Assembly: GCA_038210655.1 (NCBI GenBank) | Contig: JBBQWM010000005.1 | Location: 141,491-205,490, forward strand | DNA from: 54-19 sp038210655 | GTDB taxonomy: Bacteria; Chloroflexota; Chloroflexia; Chloroheliales; Chloroheliaceae | Direction: 5' to 3' | Length of the DNA stretch: 64,000 nt | In this document: positions 57,463 through 64,000 of the stretch, piece by piece | Position numbering within the stretch: the stretch's first letter is position 1 | Layout: every line of letters starts with the position of its first letter | Program-made: the position numbers and the translations under genes | The notes under the pieces: generated by a model | What the model was told of the DNA's origin: nothing | Seen by the model: only the letters and a program-made list of their open reading frames with translations | Databases searched by the model: none

Positions 57463-57727
57463 AAATTTTTCCCCGACGGTTCGACTACACAGGCCGAAGC
57501 GTCTCGTTTCTTATTTTTGATATTAGGTGTCAACTATCAGTTAAGTTGGTATTAGTCTGACCCTTTGATAGCTGTTCGCAGCTTGAAAGCCTCTATAATT
57601 ACGCAAAACAGGCTAAAAAGTTTTCGCCTGCCCAATTTTGTCCTGACGAAACGAGACTATAAGCGAAAGGTAGCACAGGTGTCAAGCGATTTGCTGAACT
57701 AATTTGAATTATTTGTGGCAGCGCGGC
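57463..57727. other. Spacer upstream of topA and of the tRNA cluster
   Basis: No gene seen. It must hold the topA promoter on the minus strand. Confidence 0.35.
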
Positions 57728-57756
57728 TTGCATCCAGGAGTCCGATTCGGTATACT
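57728..57756 (+). promoter_or_regulatory. Promoter of the tRNA cluster
   Basis: TTGCAT, a 17-base spacer and TATACT lie 28 bases before tRNA-Leu(TAA). Confidence 0.6.
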
Positions 57757-57784
57757 ATCAGGGTAAATAATAGAAGGCCGGTAG

Positions 57785-57867
57785 GCGGGAGTGCTGGAAT
57801 GGTATACAGGGCGGTCTTAAAAACCGCTGCCCGTAAGGGCTTGCGGGTTCGAGTCCCGCCTTCCGCA
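57785..57867 (+). tRNA. tRNA-Leu (anticodon TAA)
   Basis: The acceptor stem GCGGGAG pairs with CTTCCGC (one wobble). The anticodon loop CTTAAAA carries TAA. A long variable arm and the T loop GGTTCGAGTCC are present, as expected for a type II tRNA. CCA is not encoded. Confidence 0.93.
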
Positions 57868-57915
57868 TCAAAGCCAGTTTGCAATCTGGTGCAGGCTTTG
57901 CTATTATAGCAGTAG

Positions 57916-57998
57916 GCGCAAGTGGCGGAACGGCAGACGCGCTACGTTCAGGGCGTAGTACTCGTAAGGGTGTGAGAGTTCAAATCTCTCCTTGCGCA
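57916..57998 (+). tRNA. tRNA-Leu (anticodon CAG)
   Basis: The acceptor GCGCAAG pairs with CTTGCGC. The anticodon loop TTCAGGG carries CAG. A long variable arm is present. CCA follows in the genome at 57999-58001. Confidence 0.93.
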
Positions 57999-58052
57999 CC
58001 ACGTGGTTGTTTTTCAAGTTAGTAGCACTTACACAACTTTATGTTTCAACAT

Positions 58053-58135
58053 GCCCGGGTGGCGGAATGGCAGACGCGGTGGTCTCAAAAACCATTGGGG
58101 TAACACCCGTGTGGGTTCGACTCCCACCCCGGGCA
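58053..58135 (+). tRNA. tRNA-Leu (anticodon CAA)
   Basis: The acceptor GCCCGGG pairs with CCCGGGC. The anticodon loop CTCAAAA carries CAA. The T loop is GGTTCGACTCC. Third Leu tRNA in a row. Confidence 0.93.
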
Positions 58136-58187
58136 TCTCTTTTGTCCTAAAATAATCGTTTGAAAAATTAAATACAGCCCTGCAATC

Positions 58188-58260
<73 letters not shown>

Positions 58261-58303
58261 TCTTTCCTCAAATTCACTGGCAAAGTTTATTAAAAATCGA
58301 ATA

Positions 58304-58338
58304 ACCACCCGCCTGTCGAAACAGGTGGGTGGTCTAGT
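58304..58338. terminator. Terminator-like hairpin after the tRNA cluster
   Basis: ACCACCCGCCTGT and ACAGGTGGGTGGT form a 13-bp stem with one GT pair around CGAA. The T run after it is weak. Confidence 0.6.
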
Positions 58339-58501
58339 ATTGCGAGTTTAAAAGCTTTCCTAAAAGCCTTGACTTACAAATTTAATTGTGTTAAAACAGA
58401 AGCATCTTCGCTTTGTATACAGAATACAATCAAGCAAAGTTAACCCGCAATTCATAGTTTGATCTCCTTTGTCGCAGATCAAATGAAAGAGTTGGAGACT
58501 T

Positions 58502-58654
58502 ATGGCAAACAAAGTTGTTTTGACCACCCAAGAATCCGACTTGCCGGACAATGTGTACCGGTCTTTTTTGTATACCAAATTTTCTACAAGACTTAGGCGC
58601 ACTCATTTAGTTGACGAAGTTTACGAAACGATCTGGGATAGATTGGACTTATAA
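58502..58654 (+). CDS. Possible 50-residue protein
   Basis: The frame ATG to TAA encodes MANKVVLTTQESDLPDNVY followed by a basic segment and ending LVDEVYETIWDRLDL. GTTGGAGACTT before the ATG is a good ribosome site. It lies in a 560-base space between the tRNA cluster and the Liv operon. No family is recognised. The end (VDEVYETIWDRLDL) is amphipathic. It could be a genuine small protein or chance. Confidence 0.4.
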   Translation: MANKVVLTTQESDLPDNVYRSFLYTKFSTRLRRTHLVDEVYETIWDRLDL

Positions 58655-58819
58655 CTCGTTACAGGTATTAGCGGCGGATTGTTCGCGTTTTGCTGGGTCA
58701 CGACCTAGAACAGGCTGCCACTTATTAGAAGAACATATCCAGCAATTCAAGCAATCGGTTCTGCTACTTTTCTCGTAGTCTGAAAAACTGCGGCATTGTT
58801 GCCGCCTGGAGGAGATACG

Positions 58820-60115
58820 ATGAAGCTTAAAACTAAGCTTACTTTTAATTTTGGAAAATGTTCGACCACGCTGGTAGCGTTGGTCGTAATGCTGGGCAGC
58901 CTTCTGACTGCCTGTGGCGACTCGACCGCTACGACGGCTCCCGCCGCAACCACCGCCGCCGCTACGACCGCCGCTGGGGCCACTACAGTCGCCGGGGCTA
59001 CTACCAGCGGTGGAACGGGCAGTTCGCTCGGCCCGATCCCCAAAGGCCCGGCTCAACTTAGCGGCTCGATAGTAATCGCTATGAATACCGAGATTACCGG
59101 GGCCGGTTCTCAGACCGGGGATTTGGCCCGCAAAGCGGCTGAGATTGCAGTCGAGAAGATCAACAATGCCGGGGGTGTTAACGGACAGAAGATTGAACTA
59201 AAGGTTGAGGATGCTCAGTCCAGCCCGCAAGGTGCTTTGGCGGCCCTCAACCGGGGCGCGGTAGATGATAAGGCAATCTTGATGGTCGGCCCGGTCAAAA
59301 GCGTCCAGATACAGGCGATCTCAGAGCGAATTAAGGAGCTTCAATTTCCTTCTTTGATTGGTGGAACGAATGCCAATCTGACCAAAGTCGGCAACCCCTG
59401 GCTGTTCCGTTTCCGCCCGGACGATAGCATCGCAGCGACTGCGATGGTCAATTACGCCCTCAACGATCTCAAAGCCTCTAAAGTGGCGATTTTGCACGAC
59501 AGCGACACCTTTGGAACAGGCGGCGCGGACATTATCGAAGCGGCCCTCAAAAAGCAAGGCAAAACCGCCGTTACTCGCCAAAAATATACCACTGGTAGCC
59601 AGGATTTTACGGCTCAACTACTGGCGATCAAGAGCGCGGGGGCCGATGTAATCTGCTACTACGACACCAATGTATCGGACGGTGCGGTTGTGTTGCGCCA
59701 ACTCAAGGAGCAAGGCATCAAGATACCGCTAATCGGTTCACCCGCAGTTGGACAAACCGTTGTCGCCGACTTACCGGCTGAAATTACCGATGGGGTTTAC
59801 GTCGTGCAGGATTATTTTGCCGGACGTACTCCCGAAAGTCAGGAATACATGGCCGCCTGGAAAGCCAAGTACAACACCAACCCAGACCCGCTTTCCTCCT
59901 GGAACTGGGACGCGGTTCATATGGCGGCCCAGCTTATCGCCCAGGTCGGAACCGACAAGAACAAGCTTCACGACGCGATTCTGGCGGTTAAAGGCTGGAA
60001 AGGGGCGGGCGGGACTTTTAGCTTCACACCCGAAGGTAACGGTCTAGCGTCGGTCGATATTTCCCAGTACAAAACCAAAACGCTCAACTTCGTTAAAACG
60101 GTTTCGGCAAGCTAA
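58820..60115 (+). CDS. livK: Branched-chain amino-acid ABC importer, binding lipoprotein (LivK-like)
   Basis: This 431-residue binding protein has a signal with lipobox LLTAC (Cys 32) and a Thr/Ala/Gly linker of about 40 residues. The periplasmic-binding fold type I follows: EITGAGSQTGDLARKAAEIAVEKINNAGGVNGQKIELKVEDAQSSP is the classic LivJ/LivK start, with later QAISERIKELQFPSLIGG and WNWDAVHMAAQLIAQ. It captures Leu, Ile, Val or a related amide at the cell surface. The start at 58820 follows GGAGGAG, and a GCGGC/GCCGC hairpin abuts that site. A hairpin separates it from the permease gene. Confidence 0.93.
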   Translation: MKLKTKLTFNFGKCSTTLVALVVMLGSLLTACGDSTATTAPAATTAAATTAAGATTVAGATTSGGTGSSLGPIPKGPAQLSGSIVIAMNTEITGAGSQTGDLARKAAEIAVEKINNAGGVNGQKIELKVEDAQSSPQGALAALNRGAVDDKAILMVGPVKSVQIQAISERIKELQFPSLIGGTNANLTKVGNPWLFRFRPDDSIAATAMVNYALNDLKASKVAILHDSDTFGTGGADIIEAALKKQGKTAVTRQKYTTGSQDFTAQLLAIKSAGADVICYYDTNVSDGAVVLRQLKEQGIKIPLIGSPAVGQTVVADLPAEITDGVYVVQDYFAGRTPESQEYMAAWKAKYNTNPDPLSSWNWDAVHMAAQLIAQVGTDKNKLHDAILAVKGWKGAGGTFSFTPEGNGLASVDISQYKTKTLNFVKTVSAS

Positions 60116-60149
60116 AAGGTGAGGCTTGTCGATCCAGGTTAATTTCCCA

Positions 60150-60184
60150 GAGAAAGGTCGAAAGTTAAGCCGACCTTTCTCGTT
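60150..60184 (+). terminator. Intercistronic hairpin between livK and livH
   Basis: GAGAAAGGTCG and CGACCTTTCTC form an 11-bp perfect stem followed by GTTT. Placed after the binding-protein gene, it could stabilise that part of the message or reduce permease expression. Confidence 0.65.
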
Positions 60185-60226
60185 TCGGGTTAAAGCAGCG
60201 TGGGGAGAGGAGAAGTTTTATCGGCT

Positions 60227-61117
60227 ATGGATGAAATAATAAACCTGCTGATAGCAGGGCTGGCCTACGGGTCGGTTTATGCCCTGGTGGCCCTGGGTTT
60301 TGTACTGATTTATAACGCGGTTGGGGTCGTAAATTTCGCGCAGGGCGAGTTTGTGATGATCCCTTCTTTTATTGCAATTGTTATTCTGGAATGGCTCAAT
60401 TTGCCTTCGCCCTGGTCTTTTATTCTGGCCTATATCGCGACGTTAGGGGTCGCGGCGGTTTTCGGGATAATCTTCCAGCGGGTAGCCTATTATCCTCTAC
60501 GCAATCGCAGCTTTTTGCCGGTAGTTATCAGTACTATCGGAGCCTCTATTTTGCTGCAAAACAGTTCGCTTATTATTTTTGGGGCGCAACCAAGACGGCC
60601 CTCGACTATCTTCGCGCTGGGCGAAACCTGGGATTTTGGTTCGATCCATATTGTACCTCAGTACATCGTAATTATTGGGGCGACCCTCTTGATGGTGGCT
60701 TTCCAGTATTTTCTGTTTGAACGCACGACGCTGGGCAAGCGGTTGCAGGCGACCGCTCAGGACAAACAAACTGCCCGGTTGATGGGTATTCGGGTTGACC
60801 GCATGATAATCTACACCTTTATCTACAGTGCCATCCTGGGCGCGGTAGCCGGAATCCTGATCAGCCCTTTGATCCCGGTAACTATCGTAATGGGCAGTGG
60901 GCTGGCTCTCAAAGCTTTTTGCGCTACGATAGTCGGCGGTTTTGGTTCGGTGCCGGGGGCAATCTTAGGCGGGTTGGTATTGGGTTTGGCCGAGAAGTTT
61001 GCCGCCCGTTATGTCTCTTCGGACTACGAGCAGGGGTTTGCTTTTATCATCCTGATCGCGGTATTGCTCTTTTTGCCGCAAGGCTTGTTTGGCGAGAAAA
61101 TAGCGGAAAAAGCATAG
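60227..61117 (+). CDS. livH: Branched-chain amino-acid ABC importer permease LivH
   Basis: This 296-residue permease of the LivH type has NLLIAGLAYGSVYALVALGFVLIYNAVGVVNFAQGEFVM at the start, the coupling region LGKRLQATAQDKQTARLMGI and ATIVGGFGSVPGAILGGLVLGLAE near the end. It has about eight transmembrane segments. It pairs with the LivM part of the next gene. ATG 60227 is preferred to the GTG of the longer frame because it begins the usual LivH start. Confidence 0.95.
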   Translation: MDEIINLLIAGLAYGSVYALVALGFVLIYNAVGVVNFAQGEFVMIPSFIAIVILEWLNLPSPWSFILAYIATLGVAAVFGIIFQRVAYYPLRNRSFLPVVISTIGASILLQNSSLIIFGAQPRRPSTIFALGETWDFGSIHIVPQYIVIIGATLLMVAFQYFLFERTTLGKRLQATAQDKQTARLMGIRVDRMIIYTFIYSAILGAVAGILISPLIPVTIVMGSGLALKAFCATIVGGFGSVPGAILGGLVLGLAEKFAARYVSSDYEQGFAFIILIAVLLFLPQGLFGEKIAEKA

Positions 61118-61135
61118 AGAGGCAAGGACAGCTTG

Positions 61136-62974
61136 ATGAGTAAGCAATTAACTTCTGTTTGGATAGCACTGGCGGTAAGCGCGGTCATTTTGCTATTTTT
61201 GCCCGCCGTGTTGGATGCCAGCAATATGTCGCTGGTAAACCAGGCTCTGACCTATGCGATGGTGGTGCTTGGGCTACACTTTATTTTGGGGTTGGCCGGG
61301 CAGATGTCGTTGGCACAGGCGGCGTTTTGGGGGATTGGTGCGTACACCTCGGCTCTGGTGACAACCAAGTTGGGCTGGTCTCCCTGGCTGGGTCTTTTAT
61401 CGGCTTGCCTTCTGGCAACCTTTTTCGGTCTTATCGTCGGTATTCCGACCTTACGGCTCAAGGGACATTATCTGGCAATGGCGACGATTGGCTTTGGAGT
61501 TATCGTCAATCTGGTTTTATCAAACTGGGTCGAAATCACCAAAGGGCCGGAGGGTGTAAGCGGTTTGCCGGTCTTCAAAATCGGCGATTTTGCTTTTAAC
61601 AAAGTAAGCAACTACTATTATTTGCTCCTGGTGATCTTGATTGGTCTGGCGCTGGCAGCCTGGCGCATCCGTTATTCACGGGTCGGGCGTAGCCTGTTGG
61701 CAATCCGCGAGAACGAACTGGCGGCTGAAGCAATGGGAATTAATACGACCTATTACAAAGTGGTGGCCTTTTCGTTGGGGGCGGCTTATGCCGGGATCGG
61801 TGGCTCGCTTTTTGCCCATCAGCCACAAGTGTTGTACATCAGTGCCGATACTTTTAAGTTTGAGCAATCGGTGACGTTTCTGGCGATGCTGGTCTTGGGC
61901 GGAAGCGAAACGATTTTCGGGGCGGTTTTCGGGGCCATGTTTTTGAATTTCTTACCCGAATGGTTACGCGGGTTGCCCGAAAACTTTAAGCAAGGTTATC
62001 TGGCAGTCTACGGGGCGGGCGTTATGATCTTGATGGTCTTCCTGCCGATTGGGGTAGTTGGGCTGATCGAGCAGCAAATCCGCGCTCGGCTGTTAAAGCC
62101 TCGGCCTGATTTGGCCCGGCCTGATTTGGTCGCTCAGGTAGGCCACCCGGCTAGAAGTATGCATCAGGCCGCCTCGGCTTCGGATGCTGGACACCCGCTC
62201 CCGGTTGTACTCGAATTGCGCGATTTGCAAAAGCATTTTGGTGGGATCAAAGCGTTGGATGGTATTTCAATGCAGGTGGTTCAGGGTGAAATACACGCTC
62301 TGATCGGGCCAAACGGGTCGGGCAAGACGACCGCTCTTAACGTTATCAGTGGGATTTACAGGCCGACCGCTGGGCAGATTATTTTCAACGGTAAGGCTAT
62401 TGGCGGCAAACCGGCCCATAGTCTGACCGGGTTGGGCCTGGCTCGGACTTTCCAGAACATAAGGCTTTTCCCCGAACTAACCGCCCTCGAAAACGTGATG
62501 ATTGGGCAGCACGTCCAGTCGCGCACCGGCTTAGTTGGCGCAATTTTCCCTTTGCCGCAAAGTCTGGCCGAAGAAAAGCGGGTGCGTGCGGAAGCGATTG
62601 CCGCGCTCGAATTTGTCGGTCTGACCGATAAGCAGCACCAGTTGGCGAAGAATCTGGCTTACGGTCAACAGCGTCGCCTCGAAATCGCCCGTGCTCTGGC
62701 TGCCAAGCCTACTTTGTTATTGCTGGACGAGCCTGCCGCCGGGATGAACCCGCACGAGACTGAGGAATTGCTTGATCTTTTGCGCGAGATGCGGGCGCGG
62801 GGTATGACCTTGCTCTTGATTGAACACGATATGAACCTAGTTATGGCTTTATCCGACCGAATTACGGTCTTGAATTTCGGCAAGGAGATCGCCGACGGTG
62901 CGCCCCAACAAATCGAGCGCGACCCGGCAGTGATCGAAGCTTACCTGGGAGCGGAGGTTGCCATCAATGCTTAA
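61136..62974 (+). CDS. Fused LivM permease - LivG ATPase
   Basis: This 612-residue fusion joins two subunits of the importer. The LivM permease (residues about 1-320) has GLAGQMSLAQAAFWGIGAYTSALV, TLRLKGHYLAMATIGFG and SRVGRSLLAIRENELAAEAMGIN. A linker of about 35 residues follows. The LivG ATPase (from about 356) has GPNGSGKTTALNVISG, ARTFQNIRLFPELTALENV, the signature LAYGQQRRLEIARAL and LLLLDEPAAGMNP. Its reading frame overlaps livF by eight bases. Confidence 0.95.
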   Translation: MSKQLTSVWIALAVSAVILLFLPAVLDASNMSLVNQALTYAMVVLGLHFILGLAGQMSLAQAAFWGIGAYTSALVTTKLGWSPWLGLLSACLLATFFGLIVGIPTLRLKGHYLAMATIGFGVIVNLVLSNWVEITKGPEGVSGLPVFKIGDFAFNKVSNYYYLLLVILIGLALAAWRIRYSRVGRSLLAIRENELAAEAMGINTTYYKVVAFSLGAAYAGIGGSLFAHQPQVLYISADTFKFEQSVTFLAMLVLGGSETIFGAVFGAMFLNFLPEWLRGLPENFKQGYLAVYGAGVMILMVFLPIGVVGLIEQQIRARLLKPRPDLARPDLVAQVGHPARSMHQAASASDAGHPLPVVLELRDLQKHFGGIKALDGISMQVVQGEIHALIGPNGSGKTTALNVISGIYRPTAGQIIFNGKAIGGKPAHSLTGLGLARTFQNIRLFPELTALENVMIGQHVQSRTGLVGAIFPLPQSLAEEKRVRAEAIAALEFVGLTDKQHQLAKNLAYGQQRRLEIARALAAKPTLLLLDEPAAGMNPHETEELLDLLREMRARGMTLLLIEHDMNLVMALSDRITVLNFGKEIADGAPQQIERDPAVIEAYLGAEVAINA

Positions 62975-63758
62975 ATTACACGAAGTAGCCGCTAATTACG
63001 GCAAAGTCCAGGCCCTTCATTCGGTGTCGCTGGAGGTCAAGACTGGGCAGGTGGTGACGATTATCGGCGCGAACGGGGCCGGCAAGAGTACGACGCTTAA
63101 GACGATTTCGGGGTTACTCAGACCGGCAGGCGGCAGCCTGGAATTTGACGGTCAGAACCTGACCCGTACCAGCGCCGAGGACATTGTGCGGTTGGGGATT
63201 GTCCATGTGCCGGAAGGTCGGCGGCTCTTTCCGGGTCTATCGGTGCAGGATAATTTGATGCTGGGTGCATCCAGTCGGGAGGGTAAGAGTAAAAACTGGA
63301 AGGCCGAAGCCGCCGAGGATATGGAGCGGGTTTATACGATCTTTCCGGCCCTTCGCAAGCTGTCAAAACGGCTGTGTTGGACGATGAGCGGCGGAGAGCA
63401 GCAGATGTGCGCGATAGGGCGCGGGCTGATGGCCCGACCCAGGTTGCTACTCCTGGATGAGCCAAGTTTGGGGCTGGCCCCGGTGCTGGTGCAGGAGGTC
63501 TTTCGGACGATTGTCGAAATCAACCGGCAGGGGGTGACTATTTTACTGGTTGAGCAGAACGCCCGACAAGCTCTGGCGGTCGCCCATCATGCTTACGTGT
63601 TGGAGACTGGCAAAGTCGTGCTGGAAGGCCCAGCCCACACTTTGTTGAGCAACGAAAAAGTCAAACAGGCTTATTTGGGCAGTAGCCTGAAAATACAGGA
63701 TGAGGTACTGGCAGCGGAAATGGAAGCCGCCGCCCACCTTACCCCGCCTACCGACTGA
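62967..63758 (+). CDS. livF: Branched-chain amino-acid ABC importer ATPase LivF
   Basis: This 263-residue ATPase completes the Liv importer. Walker A is IGANGAGKSTTLKTISGLL. VHVPEGRRLFPGLSVQDNL is the LivF hallmark. The signature is MSGGEQQMCAIGRGLM, and Walker B is LLLLDEPSLGLAP. ATG 62967 is chosen over TTG 62958 because GGAGG lies upstream and LKLHEVAANYGKV is the usual start. The end of the window holds no further gene. Confidence 0.95.
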   Translation: MLKLHEVAANYGKVQALHSVSLEVKTGQVVTIIGANGAGKSTTLKTISGLLRPAGGSLEFDGQNLTRTSAEDIVRLGIVHVPEGRRLFPGLSVQDNLMLGASSREGKSKNWKAEAAEDMERVYTIFPALRKLSKRLCWTMSGGEQQMCAIGRGLMARPRLLLLDEPSLGLAPVLVQEVFRTIVEINRQGVTILLVEQNARQALAVAHHAYVLETGKVVLEGPAHTLLSNEKVKQAYLGSSLKIQDEVLAAEMEAAAHLTPPTD

Positions 63759-64000
63759 CAATTTAATTCCCGACCCTCTTGACGAAACTACCAACTTGAG
63801 ATTACTCTATAAGAGTGAGAGCGTCTAGCGGTTTGGCCGGTCTATCCTCAGTACAGACCGGCACACAGTCACCTAAGTTTGTGTAAACATTAGCGACAAC
63901 GGTTTTAACCATTGCACCTTTGACAATTTAATCATCACGAATTGTAACCAGGGCCGCCCGTCCAGTTCAGCGCCAGCTAATTCTGCTGGACTTAACCCTT
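63759..64000. other. End of window, no gene seen
   Basis: No supported reading frame or repeat was found in this stretch. Confidence 0.4.

Overview
The window is a 64 kb piece of a bacterial chromosome with about 52 protein genes, four tRNAs and an unusually dense load of small non-autonomous repeat elements. Base composition is moderate. The mix suggests a member of the Chloroflexota: lipoproteins with long Thr/Ala linkers straight after the lipobox Cys, a tandem array of Uma2 nucleases, an AroK-AroB fusion, a LivM-LivG fusion, DUF6062 and DUF4926 proteins. This is inferred from gene style only. There is no rRNA or ribosomal protein to anchor it. No CRISPR array, phage module, integrase or transposase gene was seen.

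Layout. 1-5 kb: end of a sensor kinase, a DUF104-like antitoxin-type protein, three tandem Uma2 nucleases and the sucC-sucD operon. 5-11 kb: a ThrE-type exporter and two cation/proton antiporters (CPA1 and CPA2 type) with a small P-II-like protein and a winged-helix regulator. The CPA1 gene lies exactly between two 275-bp direct repeats made of the thrE 3' end. 11-14 kb: the primary sigma factor behind a 0.65 kb leader with two near-consensus promoters, then a PadR regulator and a Gly/His-rich protein. 14-24 kb: a GT87-like enzyme, an M28 peptidase lipoprotein, an RNase Z-like hydrolase, FtsH, the pnuC-nadR NAD-salvage operon behind a palindromic operator, and a zinc-ribbon membrane protein. 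24-34 kb: an SDR, a nitrate/sulfonate-type ABC importer, a beta-CASP RNase, an Rpn-like nuclease, Cmk, DUF4926 and an RluB-type pseudouridine synthase. 33-48 kb: GT4 enzyme, cNMP-binding protein, PfpI and S51 family proteins, two aldo/keto reductases, DUF6062, a disrupted GxxExxY gene, AroKB, an Mrp-type ATPase, an O-antigen ligase-like protein and a PIG-V-like mannosyltransferase. 48-64 kb: an acyl-CoA ligase, a TIGR00300 enzyme, two paralogous unknown proteins, YchF, a beta-propeller lipoprotein, topoisomerase I, four tRNAs (three Leu, one Thr) and a complete Liv-type branched-chain amino-acid importer.

The most distinctive content is the repeats. At least six miniature element types occur, several with terminal inverted repeats and target-site duplications that can be read directly. 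Palindromic cores are shared between elements with different ends. One element sits inside another. One element has inserted into a GxxExxY gene, and removing it with one copy of its 4-bp duplication restores a normal family C-terminus. Other elements and short tandem repeats supply stop codons, protein tails, a terminator and possibly a signal peptide to neighbouring genes. The metabolic genes are mostly ordinary housekeeping or transport functions. The host-repeat interplay is the part worth following up.
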